Origin: Hydractinia symbiolongicarpus
Taxonomy: Eukaryota > Cnidaria > Hydrozoa > Anthoathecata > Hydractiniidae
NCBI RefSeq assembly: GCF_029227915.1
Contig: NC_079881.1
Span: 16,591,501 to 16,655,500 of the forward strand
Length of the DNA stretch: 64,000 nucleotides
Reading direction: 5' to 3'
Below, piece by piece: positions 1 through 13,891 of the stretch. The position numbers and the translations under genes are program-made. Within the stretch, counting starts at the first letter, position 1, and each line of letters opens with the position of its first letter. The notes below the pieces were generated by a model. The model was not told the DNA's origin. It did not search any database and saw only the letters and a program-made list of their open reading frames with translations.

Positions 1-1330
1 GGTCCACAAAAAATTGTGTGTGAGGATCTTTTACAATATCTAGGGTCATTTATTTCTCTGAAAGTACCACCTCAGAGAACTCTTTGATATTCTCTTTCGT
101 CGCCTAATACTCCAGACTATGAAATCTCCCTCAAAAAATGTTCACCTGAGCGTTGGAAAGAAGGTACATGTAACACCTGATATTTCCAGTACCACCGACC
201 TTCTTGGTTATTTTTAGGGTAATGCCGTCGACAGTATCTGCAGGGGTCTTTGACTACCATAGAGCATAGGATCCGGAGACGATCGAAAGTACACAAAGAG
301 CGCTTACCTCTCGGTCATGAATTGCCCTATCGTGACAATGGAATCCTGACTGCCGAAGAGATTAGCGATTTGCTCAAAATGATCTTTTTAGACCATTGGA
401 TGTGAGTAGAGTTTGTTCAACTGTTATCGGGATTTTCTAGATCTTTAGGTTGACTCGAAAGTACGCTTTAAACTTAGTAGCATCTATGAACAGCAAAAGT
501 AGCTCTTTCAAAACCTTGGCCGGAGCATCAACCTGCAGATTATACGAGGTATTCTCCTTCTTTATGGTGATGACCGTGCTTCGGGGTACTCTTTCAAAAG
601 GTGGTACTAAGCGACTGTACCGTGATATTATAACTTGCGAGACCCTCGTGGTTTATCTTGTTGAACTACAGTGCAATATTGCTTATCTTATACGTGGCGT
701 CAGCAGGCTTTGCTGTGGTAGATCCAGAAGCAGTTGTACCTGGATCCATGACCACTCCACAATACGTTGCAAAATGGAGAACAAACTGAAGTCGATCATG
801 TAGGCCTGATTGATAGAAGGGCAGATCCCTAGTGAGCTTAAACATTTTTCATACAGGTATAGAGAAGGTACTTCCATTTGCGGAGTCTATCGCTTTCTGC
901 TCGTCTCCCCAGACTGGTTTGCCACTTAAAACTGGAGTGCCCTGGATTGATACCTTCGAGGTTTAGGTTATTTCTGCGTTCACACTTAAACAGCCACAAG
1001 CCCTTGCATACGCGAGTATATTGTAGTCGTTGATGGTGTAAACTTCGTTGCTGTTCATGGTGATACGAAAATTCCGGTATGTTTATTCCGGTATGTTCAT
1101 GGTATGTTTTTTACTAGTTAATTCCAGATCGAAAAAAAGCTTGAAACTCCCTGGAAAGATGACATCGTTCTGGCCCATATTGAAATAGTCTACATTACAG
1201 GTCTTCGCCCTGGTTGATCGTACTCGGTACGTGGCTAACCTTGAAACGCTGCCGTTTACCCTTCATCGCCATCATGGTCTCTGGATACGAGTGAAGCGTC
1301 TTTCCGAACATATTACCCATGCTTTATTTT
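1..1330 (-). pseudogene. Decayed coding segment, possibly capsid-like gene of a Polinton/viral-type element
   Basis: Read on the minus strand, this stretch gives long protein-like segments in shifting frames. They start near an ATG at about 1321 and are broken by several stops and frameshifts. Base composition is clearly GC-richer than the following 30 kb. Recognisable pieces such as QNDVIFPGSF, TINDYN and ATYKISNIAL remind me of hypothetical capsid-like proteins found in cnidarian genomes and attributed to Polinton/Maverick-type elements. That assignment is from impression only and is weak. No intact ORF remains and the segment runs off the window edge, so it is a pseudogene. An unrelated low-copy host pseudogene is the main alternative. 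Confidence 0.35.
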
Positions 1331-1965
1331 TGTGGAGATGTTTAATATCCGTCGTCCTACAAAATTTTGGATGATAAAATCACATTTATATATCACAGAC
1401 AGACGAAATTAACAAAAAAATCTTCGCTCACATATATGAGAGCTTTGTTCTTTAAACGTTTTGTTTCCATAACATTTGAAATCAAGGGTCGGACCTCTCG
1501 GGGTACACAAAACAGTCAATTGCCTATTACATTAAAAATGTTTCTCCGTAAAGTTTTCAAAATAATACGACGAGGTTGCATATATTCCTTTTCATTCCTA
1601 ATTTTCAACCGATAGGGAACCATGTGGCCGCATAAGAGAAGAAAGACCAAACTTTTGCTTTTTTTATTGAAAGGCGGGGCACGAGAAAATTTTTTAAAAG
1701 ACAGTAATAAATTAAAAAATGTCTAAAAATGTCAACTTGTGTCGCCAGTGTAGTTGTTTGTTTTTCACAAAATTTTCTTGTGACTTGCAACATTATTTTT
1801 GTTAGATACAAAATGAAACTGTTAGTGTAGGCGAACAAATAAAAAATTTGCTGCAATGCTCTTATGCGCAATTAATCAGAACTTATTAATTTTGCTGAGT
1901 TTTAGTACTGGAAATGAATATAAACACAAATTAAACTTGATAAGTTTTGAAAAGATAATAAAATA
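1331..1965. other. Non-coding stretch
   Basis: AT-rich DNA with only short, low-complexity open frames on either strand. No repeat, RNA or coding signal was recognised. Confidence 0.5.
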
Positions 1966-2115
1966 ATGCGGACTGCTAAGAATAAACAACAAAAGAAAGA
2001 TGCAAAAGAGAATTTAATTAAGTTATTCGAAGGAAAGTACACACTTGATGTGAATGAGAGGACAATGTTTTATGCATTGGGGCGTCAAGTAGACAAAAAT
2101 CTTAAAAAAAAATGA
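1966..2115 (+). CDS. Short lysine-rich ORF, unidentified
   Basis: A 49-codon ORF from ATG to TGA. It begins MRTAKNKQQKKDAKEN, is strongly basic, and ends in a lysine run. Its amino-acid mix (FEGKYTLDVNERTMFYALG) looks more like a coding exon than random AT-rich sequence. No family was recognised, and no splice partner or promoter is evident. It could be an orphan exon, a transposon-gene fragment or chance. Confidence 0.22.
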   Translation: MRTAKNKQQKKDAKENLIKLFEGKYTLDVNERTMFYALGRQVDKNLKKK

Positions 2116-4066
2116 TACACTCCTTTAAGGAGAGGGCGTAATGTGCGTAACTTCAGGAAAACAATAAGGTCCTGGGGACGTAAATAGGTATTTATAACCT
2201 CTTGGTGAGGATGAGCATAACACAAAAATATGTTCTGTAGTTTAACTGAACTTTGAAAAGAAGCAACATACGTGAACCATTTTTTTTACGGTAAATTAAC
2301 TTTTATTGTTTGTTTCTTTTGTCTTTTTATTCATTTGCGTGGCATGCACTAATAACTGTTTGATTTTATCGTCACGGGTGTTATACCGCAATTGTAATTC
2401 CTCAGTTGTCTATTTCATTGGAAAAAGTTTTTCCTATTCATTTTGGAATCAGATTTTGAGATTTTTCGCACTAATGATAAACTAGTTATCGCACTAAAGC
2501 CTAATAACTCGGAAAATAATCAGACAAAATATTAAAACTAAAAAAAATATGTCATGTTGTAATTTGTACCGTGTGATAACTTCTGTTCATAAATTTTACA
2601 AGAATGACATTTTTTGCAACAGATTTTGCGGAGTCTGCATCGTGGAAAAAATCCTAAGTCCGTTTTGAACATTGACCAGTGAACTTTGACAAGATCAAAG
2701 TACGTGGGTAGGATATGAAAACGCCGCAAATTATTGCTAGTCGGTATGATCTTCGAAATTAAGTATTTGTAATATTTCTTTTTAACATGATTGTCTGTAT
2801 TTAAGCAATTTCTGTCACAAACAGTTCTGGCGACCATCAAATTCGTAATTTCACAGACTATTATGTTCACAAATGTTTGACAATGGCAGTTTTTAGCCAT
2901 TTTCCAAATAGAAAATTAAATAAATAAATAGAAAAGTAAATAAATAAATAAATAAAAAATAACGTCGCCGGTCGATTTCTTCGTAGTCGATAGGCTGCGG
3001 GAGTTCTGTTTGACAGATATGTAGGGTGGGTGCGGAGCGTTGAAAATGCGTTAGTCGTTTCTTATATGATAGACATACAAAACTCAAGAAATATTCCCAT
3101 ATTATTTTTGAGTACGATAGCTACACCTTCAGTGTGCTATAAATCTCTCTGTAGTCTCAGGTAAATTAATATTCACGTGTCACAAAAGTATCTGTTATTG
3201 AAGAATTAAAATAAATTTCCCAACAAATTGTCGTTTTACAAGAATGCAACAGACTTACTAAACCACTCAGGAAAAAAAGAAAAGCTTTAAAAAAATTAGT
3301 AAAAAATACACTCGCTTCTCGGTAAAAAATAAAAACATAGCTTGTATTTTGTGTAGATTGACCAATCAGAGTGCTAGAAAAAAATCAGCTATATTATAAA
3401 GAAGTTTATCATGAATTAAATCACACGATCGCATATATTATGACTGAAACTAAACTACGTGCTATTTAAAAACAATGAGTGATGCTTACCGCACTTGTTC
3501 CCAAAAATATATTGTCGTATTTTTTTTCGGTTTTTTTAGTTTTCGTATATTTTACATGGTGTATGTAAATAAGGACACAAAAACCTCAAAGAAAACTTCT
3601 TACTTCAAATGGCATATCGTTTTTTGTCGGCTTTTTTGTCCAATTGGCACCTCAATAGATAAATGGATTATGGCTATGGAGTTGAAATCTTATTTAAAGT
3701 AACAAAATCATAGTTAATTTGAATATTTTAAAGCATATAATTGTCAAAAATATATGTCAAACGATATTTCTTTGAAAACTAGATTTAACCAAAAACAGGA
3801 CTTGTGAAGATTCGCTCACTTCTTGGTCCTTCCTAGAGATATTAGAATTTATGGCAAGGTTCAGGCGGTAACGAACACAAGCTAAATTCCAATTATTTCA
3901 TTCTATTCGTTTAAAATTCGTCTTCTTTTTTTTATAAAGAAATAAGTAATTGGTTATGTGTAAAAGCATAATACAATTTACATTCTTTAAAATACAAGAA
4001 TCCTTAATTTCAATTTTTTACTATATTTTGTTTGCTCCTTTCGCATTTTTGTAAGCGACCGTCTTT
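2116..4066. other. Non-coding stretch upstream of MACPF 3' end
   Basis: AT-rich with homopolymer A/T runs and a short AAAT-rich tract at 2910-2960. The ORFs present have low-complexity, unconvincing translations. The last few hundred bases probably hold the 3' UTR of the minus-strand MACPF gene, but no clear polyadenylation site was fixed. Confidence 0.45.
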
Positions 4067-5992
4067 TCAAATCTTAGCTCCAGCGTATACAACTACATTG
4101 CTAAGTTCTGAGCTGCCACATCCGGAGAGAAGCTTCTGTTTCTGAACATCTGTAATGTGTCGACGATATAAAGAACGTGGATTACTCCCATCTTTGTTGT
4201 GCCAACATATTAATACAAAACCAAACAAATCTTTCTTATCGTGAAAATTATCTGTAAAGATTTTTTTTGCCTTATCCAGTGACAAATGATTACAACCGTT
4301 TTTTCGCTGTGCGATGTCGTCAAACCTTTTCAAGACAATTTTGATTTCATTATATACATTACTACTGACAAAATTTGCTTGCCAGCCAAAGTACAAAGTG
4401 CGTGAACGAGAAAGAGCGGATTGAAACGCTTGACCACCGCCTTTTTGACATTCAGTATTTGATGTGTCAGCGTAAATAAAGAAGGGGGTGAATTCGGTAA
4501 ACATTTCAGCTAAATCAAATTCAATATTTGAAAACGAATCTTCGAAATTTTGTTCGTTTCTTTTTTCAACGACTTTTTTAATTAAACTTGCTGCTTTCTG
4601 CTTAATCCTTTTTGTCTTTCCATCAAAGCAAATAACTTCTGGTTGTTCATCTTCATTTTCCGTTTGCAAACACTCATCTTTGAGAGGTTCGCAGCCATCG
4701 TTTACACCACATATTACGCCCTCTCTTTCAGGATTACAGCTGTTTTGTCCGTATTCATCCACACACAAGGTAGCATACCACGGTCTTGTTCTGGCTAATA
4801 TTGCACGGTATCTAATTTGTTCACCATCGATTACCTTATCATCGTCATGTTTTTTAAAAGAGCGGTCGAATAGATTAATGATAGGGTCCATTTTCATTTT
4901 AATAGGCAATGGTGCAACGAAGTCTTGTTCTGCCCATGATTCTAAATCAATGGTAGGCTTTGATCCATATGAGATTACTTCTTCTCGCGAAAATTGACTT
5001 AAAGTGTTATCCAGTTGTGAATCTTGAAACTGACTACAAGCTGATGTTTCGGTGTTCAAAGAGGAGACAAGATTGACACCCATTCTTTCCTTATTACATT
5101 TCTCCATTTGTTTAAGTGTGCTATGCTTGTATTCTTTTTTGGTGTATCTTCTTTGAATAGCAAGTCGCGATCCCATTGTTACATGTGTTAAAAAGTGGGT
5201 ACCAAAGTCATTGATAAAAGCGTGGAATATCCTTTTAGCTTCCTCGTCCGCCATGGTCACTATAGTATTCAATACTTTCAAAGCTTTTCGAAACGTTTCA
5301 GAAAATCTTGGTGGATTCCGATAAGAAATTTGTAGAACGTATTCTGCACACGTGGCATCGTTGATAGTGACAACACCTTTTTTCTTCGCAAAATACTCAG
5401 CATTCGCCTGAGTGGCTTTACTTTGACTTGATGAGCTTTTGTACAGTTCCTTCATCGTAGTGGAAAGTTCAACGCCGCCCAGTTCTCCGCTGATATCAAT
5501 TGGTGGGTTTGTTTGAAACGATGTTTCTGTTTCTTCAGATTTCATCATTTGTCGTCTATATCCCTCAATGTTTGAAAAGACGTTAATTTTCGTCGACATA
5601 TCGCATTTTCTTACTTGACGGACTGTAATTCCACTATGCAAAGCATACCGAGTGTCCTTGTCCTGTACGACTGGAGAAAAAATATATGCTGTTTCAAATC
5701 CAGGATCTTGTTCTACCTCAGTGCTATACGGGTTTCCCTTTAAAATATTATATCCAGTCATCGCAGCGACAATATTTGAGTAGGGCTCGTGTCCAGGGTC
5801 GCAGAACTCGCCCATACAAGCATTTGACATTATTTTCACGGGGACGTTAGCATCGCCAACTGATCTAACAGAGGAGAATTGAGATTTGTTCATTTTTTGC
5901 CACATTTCATCTTGGTGCAGTTTACCATGTTGGGAGCATGAGATTAATACTAAGAGACTCAAAAACTTTATTGCAATGGTCAACATCTCCAA
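4067..5992 (-). CDS. Secreted MACPF (perforin-like) domain protein, intact single exon
   Basis: A 641-residue uninterrupted ORF from ATG at 5992 to TGA. Residues 1-21 form a hydrophobic signal peptide (LTIAIKFLSLLVLISCS), so the product should be secreted. A Cys pair (ACMGEFC, 59-64) leads into the MACPF region, about 75-400. The diagnostic motif is DFGTHFLTHVTMGS at 262-275, close to the MACPF signature of aromatic-G-T-H-aromatic followed by G. A Cys-rich stretch at 410-455 follows, in the place where EGF-like modules often sit, then a C-terminal domain of about 170 residues that I do not recognise. MACPF proteins typically oligomerise into membrane pores in immunity, venom or development; this one's target is unknown. 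Two decayed paralogues lie at 8.7-11.4 and 15.4-16.6 kb. There is no intron, although the 8.7-kb paralogue has one. A possible 5'-UTR acceptor (CTTTTAG) lies just upstream of the ATG. Confidence 0.93.
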   Translation of the reverse strand: MEMLTIAIKFLSLLVLISCSQHGKLHQDEMWQKMNKSQFSSVRSVGDANVPVKIMSNACMGEFCDPGHEPYSNIVAAMTGYNILKGNPYSTEVEQDPGFETAYIFSPVVQDKDTRYALHSGITVRQVRKCDMSTKINVFSNIEGYRRQMMKSEETETSFQTNPPIDISGELGGVELSTTMKELYKSSSSQSKATQANAEYFAKKKGVVTINDATCAEYVLQISYRNPPRFSETFRKALKVLNTIVTMADEEAKRIFHAFINDFGTHFLTHVTMGSRLAIQRRYTKKEYKHSTLKQMEKCNKERMGVNLVSSLNTETSACSQFQDSQLDNTLSQFSREEVISYGSKPTIDLESWAEQDFVAPLPIKMKMDPIINLFDRSFKKHDDDKVIDGEQIRYRAILARTRPWYATLCVDEYGQNSCNPEREGVICGVNDGCEPLKDECLQTENEDEQPEVICFDGKTKRIKQKAASLIKKVVEKRNEQNFEDSFSNIEFDLAEMFTEFTPFFIYADTSNTECQKGGGQAFQSALSRSRTLYFGWQANFVSSNVYNEIKIVLKRFDDIAQRKNGCNHLSLDKAKKIFTDNFHDKKDLFGFVLICWHNKDGSNPRSLYRRHITDVQKQKLLSGCGSSELSNVVVYAGAKI

Positions 5993-6261
5993 CGTTGAAA
6001 GAATTCCTAAAAGATGGTATATTAAAATTTAATTGATATCAACATATCTCATATATGAAGAAATTAACATTTAATTTAATTGATGGTGTCTGAAATTTGA
6101 CGCCTTAATTAAATGGACGTTAATTTCTGACTTAGTCGAAGTCTTAGTCTGTTATCTTACAATTTCGTCTAAAATTCCTGTTGTGTTTGGAGTGTATCTT
6201 TTTGTCGTTTTTCCTATTCCATTATACTCCTTTTGCATTGCATTAATGGCGCTAACTGTCT

Positions 6262-8700
<2,439 letters not shown>

Positions 8701-8710
8701 ACTCGCAAAA

Positions 8711-11447
8711 ATGTTGAAGTCTGCTATTTTGTTAACATTGTTTGTTCAAAACATTGCAGCATCTTCAAAGACGTACAACGTACAAACAAAAGCATAATAT
8801 ATAAGCTAACTTCTCGTTTACAAACACGATTTAATGTCACAGATGCAAGAGATATGCAAAGGTTAAACGTAGCAAGGCACAACACATTTCAAGAACCCCT
8901 CCCCCCCCCCCCCCCCCCCCTCAGAGCCAGGTCAAGTAAGAAGCGTGAACCAAGAAATTCTTTTAAATCCCTGTTCAGGACCTTACTGCGATCCCGGTTA
9001 TGAGCCATATGTTAATATCGTTGCTGCAATGGTTGGATACAACTTGATCAAAGGTTTGTTGTTGAATTTTACATCCTGTTTTATAAGAATATACTCTATG
9101 ATAATATCCAATATAAAATTAGACAGAACGAATATCCTAAGAATATGCTCATCTGTAAATTTCGCTAGCATCCTAAATGCAAAAACAACGTATAAAGGAC
9201 TTCTCTAGCTGTCCGTCTTTCAGTTAAATTAAACTGCTTCACCAAAAGTACCTTAGGGTGATTATACACTAATTTGAATTCTCATATCTTTCAATTTTAT
9301 TTGTGCTAAAAATATATCATTATGCTTTTTACCCAAAGTTAAGGAATATTTATGTTAAAACGGAAAAAAAGTATTTTTACAAAGCAAAGCATCAACTGTT
9401 TCCTACTCACGTATGAAACTAAGGCAACCAAACCTAGTGATTAAATATAAGTAACTAAACCAAAAGAATAAACATAAACACAAAACATTAGTATTAGAGA
9501 GTACTCAAATCTCGTCGAAACTAAATTATATAGCTATTCATTTCTTCCTAACATTATTACTGAACCATAACCAAAACATACAAAAAAAGTAAGATTTAGC
9601 CCGAGTAAATAAGGACACCAAGGCTAATATTGAGCCAATTCCCAGTCGAACTCAGTTAAAAACAATTGCGAAGATATCATAGTTTTAATTGTCGCATTTC
9701 TTCATAGGAAATTCCTATTCAACAACTGTAAATCAAGATCCTGGTTTTGAAACTGCGTACATCTTTGCACCAATTGGTGCTGACCATAACAGAAAGTATG
9801 CCCTTCATAGTGGAATAACAGTAAGACAAGTACGGAAATGCAATTTGGTGACTAATTCTAGAACTGTGTCAAGTTTTAGTCAATGTAGAAACAGATTAGT
9901 TAAATCCAAGGTTACTGGGAGCTCCTTTTCAAGTAACCCTCCGATAGAACTAGAAGCTGATGTTGGCATTTCGAATGCATCAACAACAATCAAGTCCATT
10001 TATGAATCTTCTTTTGAGGCAAGTGAAGAATACCAACAAAATGCGGAATTCTTTAAAAGCATGAAGGGTCTAATAAGTGTTAATGATGCAAAATGTGCAG
10101 AATACAGCCTTTAAATATCCAAATGGAATCCACCCCCCTTTTCTGATACGTTTAAACGAGGCTTACTTAAGCTAAACAAAGTGGTAGCTGCAGGTGACGA
10201 TGATGCTATTTCCACGTATTTTTATCAATTCCTAAATGAATTTGGAACACATTATCTGACACATGCTACCATGGGTTCTCGACTTGCTATCGAAAGACGC
10301 TAGGCGAGAGATGAGTATGCAAACAGCGGCATCAGTGGAATTGATAAATGCAATAAGGACAGAATGGGCGTCAATTTTTTCTTTTCGTATTCAAAAAGCA
10401 GCACAGACTGCACAAGCTTTCAAAGTACAACGCTTGATAATGTTGATAGTGATATCCAAAGGGAAAGTGTCACCTCCTTTGACTCAAAACCTGCGTCCGA
10501 CTTGTATAAATGGGCTTCTCAATCATTTGCTGCGCCTTTACCTATAAAATTTAAAATGGCACCGATCGTATATATATTTAGAGATTCCTTTCACAAAGGA
10601 GATGACCATTTAAAGAATTTAAACTATAAAAAATTCTGGAGAAGGTTAGTGAGTTATATGATAACTATTGTGTATCAGTACGTGGTGAAGTTGCTTGTCG
10701 AAAAAGTAAAAAAATCACATGTGGAGTAAACGATGAATGCGATTCTCTGTTACAAAAGTGCATCTCGAGTAGTGGTAGCACTGGTGATATTTGTCAATAC
10801 GCTTTTTTCGCTGACTCTGTTTCGGCTAGTTTGCTTCTCGAAGAGCTTGTTAAAAAGCGCATCACAATAAGTGTCAAAACAGCACAAGGATTTGAACAGC
10901 TGAGACAAGACCTGGAACGTCACAAACCTGAAGAAGATAAATTATTTTTTGCTTCATTACAAGGTGACGAATAGTAAATGTAAGCTCATTAAAGGTGACA
11001 AAATCGTGTCTGCAATTTTAAAAAATAGGCTATATATAACCTATCTTGGATGGCAAAAAAATGACCCTTTAACTACAGCTCGACGCATACAATTCAGAAA
11101 GGAATTCAATACGGCATTTTTTAACCTTAAAGGACCACCCCCTGAAGGTTATTGTTACTGCGCGTTGTTGTCCGGTTCACACAAAAAGATTTCAGTTATT
11201 TCATTTCAGTTATACATTTGACTTTCTCTTAAAACTGGCTCAAAAGACGGTAGAAAATTAAGGGTTGGGTTTTGCGTTGTTTTGTCAGCATGATTTGGAT
11301 GACAGTACGGTCGCAGAAGAACATAAAATCCAGGAATCCTTATTTTTTAAATTTGAATATAGAGCTAATAGCCGAACACAAGGCATTGTGTATGTTGGAT
11401 TTCAATATAAACCTGAAATTGATTTAGCTTTTGCTCATGGTAGATAA
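8711..11447 (+). pseudogene. MACPF protein pseudogene, diverged, intron-bearing
   Basis: A second family copy. A candidate signal peptide starts at 8711 (MLKSAILLTLFVQNIAASS). Homology to the intact gene is clear from about 8960 (NPCSGPYCDPGYEPYVN). A phase-1 intron with GT-AG ends at 9054-9707 lies between the K-G and N-S-Y residues; the intact gene has no intron there. The next part (GFETAYIFAP, ALHSGITVRQVRKC) carries the MACPF motif EFGTHYLTHATMGS. Lesions are a TAA at 10112-10114, a TAG at 10301-10303, and frame changes near 10640, 10960 and 11180-11265. Homology weakens in the last part (11265-11447). A poly-C run (8900-8920) lies between the first ATG and the homologous region. Several independent breaks mean it is not functional. 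Confidence 0.88.
8900..8921. repeat. Poly-C homopolymer run
   Basis: About 20 consecutive C within the 5' part of the MACPF pseudogene. Length is probably unstable between individuals and assemblies. Confidence 0.9.
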
Positions 11448-12306
11448 AAAAATGCGAAATTTCACCTCTGGTATACGTTATGTGCCTGGAAAATACCTAA
11501 AAAGAGAAGGACAATTGTTACCACACCGGAGATGAGGATGGTTTAATCTTTCTAATTTGATGTAGTTATAAATTGATCGTTTCTTGTAGAAACGTATGTA
11601 TTTTAATAAATGTGTTTTTATTCGACTAAATTCTTTAACACTAGTTGCAAAAACAGGAGGGAGAGCCGTAAAAATTATAAAATAATTTTTGTACTTTTAA
11701 TAGTAAAACATACTTTATCAGTTAGTTTGAAATTATAGACGTCTACTGTCCTGGACATCGGTTTTCCATTCTTAAGAAAATCGATCCAAAAAATTTGCAG
11801 CTTCGCAGAAGTTCAAGTTTTGTTATGGATGAAAACACTTTTTTATGGATGGAAACGCTTTTAAACCTGCTATTGGGTTTCATTTCCTTGACTTGAAACT
11901 GAAAACTTGTATTTTTAAGTACCGCAACCAATAATGAGATTTTATAACAAAGAATTTGCATTGTTTGGAAATAACGCCGTTTTGTGAAATTTGATGAGCC
12001 ACCCACCAAGTAGTGTCACGGACAGACACCATATCGAATGAAAAAAGACTTTATTTCTCACAGGGCAGAGTGATACAAAGCAAATACCTTGGCAGTGAAT
12101 AACAATTTTCTTGTTACAAAAATTGGACAAATTTTATCTTCATATTCTTACTGGTTTTGTGCACATTATTAAAATGGACATTGATGGAGCGTAAAATAAT
12201 AGTTGTTGGAAGGTTTTTAAGATTTGGCCCTTTCTATAGTTTTATTGCACACGGTTGTAGCATATGCTTGAATCTTTGTCCAATTATAGCTTCTTTTTGT
12301 TGCTAA
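11448..12306. other. Non-coding stretch
   Basis: AT-rich. Minus-strand ORFs at 11743-12130 have no recognisable domain. Nothing further seen. Confidence 0.4.
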
Positions 12307-12480
12307 ACAATTACGGTTGGAAACGATAAATATGTTAGAGCATGTAGGTATAAAAGGAGATACATCTTCTTTAGAGATATTGAAATCATCCGTGATGCAA
12401 AAACAGGTGCCGCATTCAAAGAAAACGAACTCATCTTTACATTTGCCCGCGGGAAGTTAGTTCGATTGCTTAAAAAATAA
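12307..12480 (+). CDS. Orphan terminal coding exon, unidentified
   Basis: An open frame of 57 codons bounded by TAA at 12304 and ending with TAA at 12478. The translation has a protein-like composition: basic RACRYKRRYIFFRDIEII, then DAKTGAAFKENELIFTFARG and a basic C-terminus KLVRLLKK. It has no ATG near its 5' end, so it is best read as a last exon or a gene fragment. A pyrimidine-rich stretch ending in TATAG at about 12288-12290 could be an acceptor, but the TAA at 12304 would need a different one. I do not recognise the family. Confidence 0.33.
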   Translation, partial: TITVGNDKYVRACRYKRRYIFFRDIEIIRDAKTGAAFKENELIFTFARGKLVRLLKK

Positions 12481-13259
12481 TTGTGATTGGCCAACTCGGA
12501 CTTTTTTAACTTTCGTAATTTGTTTAAGAAGGGAAAACAAATAAAAAAACATATTTTTAGTAAAAATAAGTTCTTGAAAAAAGACCTTCTCGGCGTTTTA
12601 TTTATTTTATTTTGAAATTAAACTTTAATTCCCGGTAACTCAAACCTCCAAGAGACCGAGTAAAATAATTCGTCTTTACCCTGTCCGGTCCGGACAAATG
12701 GAATCAAATTGGCACACTTTTAACATATAATAAAAGAAATAAAATAACAATAATATGTTTTTCTCGTGTTAGTACTTTTTCTGTGACGTCAACGATTTTT
12801 ACGGGTAGCTTCGAGTAATAGCCAACATCTACATCTCTGAGATGTATGGGATCTAAATAATTAACAAACAGGTGCCGAATAGATAAGTATGAAAACTCAG
12901 TAAATATCATAATTATGCAACATAGCAAAAAGAGGTTATGATCGAGTTAAACTAAGCTCCCGTTAAGTCAAAAAATGAGGTCAACATTATCTATCTATTA
13001 CATCAGGAGTTAATAAAAGTTAAAAAAAAAAAATCAGACCTTTACCTGTTTTTTTCTCGAGTAAAAAGTTGGCATTGTGCGAAAAAAGTAGCCTCAGGAG
13101 GGGAACGATAGTTACGGAGAGCTAACTGTAGTTTAATCAAGCATTACACGAAAAACTTTTTATACTTTTAATTTGATCATAATGAGATATGAAGAATCAT
13201 TTTTGTCTAATACGGACGGTGGTTTGCTTTCTGTATTTACACGTTTTTTTTAAAGAATA

Positions 13260-13891
13260 CAGTATGCTCTTCAATTAGTGAACAACATCGATGTATGACC
13301 AAAGTGCCCGCTAATTGGAAGTGTCTGCCTTTTGGAAAGTTTAACATTTTAAGCCGCAAAGTAGAAAATAAAGCCGATTTTTGTATCACAAGGGAAAAAT
13401 AACAATTGATAATATAATATTAACGTAATGATAACGAAACAAAATTTTAAACTTTGCAAGTATTTAAAGTCTTTCAAACAAATTTTAACAAATGATGGAT
13501 AAATGAGATTATATTTTAACATTTTAAAAATTAATTGTTGTTTTCTGCTATTTATCTTGACGATCTCTAGTCTCTCCTCAATGGAGGAAAGAGTTTCTCT
13601 TTCCTCTCTATTGAGATCGTTTGTTTCTATAAGCTCGTCAAGCATTCTTAGCGTTGTGGCAATAGATTTTTTTGGACTTGGTCCGCTAATTGGAGAGAAA
13701 AAAATATATTTGCTCTTTGGTGCAAAAAAATATTATCTGCTAATTGAAGTGCCTGCTAATTAATTGTCCGCTTTTTGGAAAGTTTTTTATGAGACTTTGA
13801 CCAGAAAACGGCCGGAGTATGACATGACCAAAATGTCCGCTAATCAGAAATGTCCGCCTTTTATAGTGTCCGTTAATTGGAGAGAATAATG
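13260..13891. mobile_element. pogo-like DNA transposon remnant with TIRs and TA duplication
   Basis: Left end CAGTATGCTCTTCAATTAG, and the right end read in reverse is CATTATTCTCTCCAATTAA, giving imperfect terminal inverted repeats. TA dinucleotides flank both sides (13258-13259 and 13892-13893). Subterminal copies of GTCCGCTAATTGG-type motifs recur inside. A minus-strand fragment (LDELIETNDLNREERETLSS) may be a relic of an encoded protein. TIRs beginning CAGT with a TA target duplication fit the pogo/Tigger group of Tc1/mariner elements. Confidence 0.65.

Noticed and set aside
4488-4997. 169-codon plus-strand ORF
   Set aside because: Antisense shadow of the intact MACPF gene.
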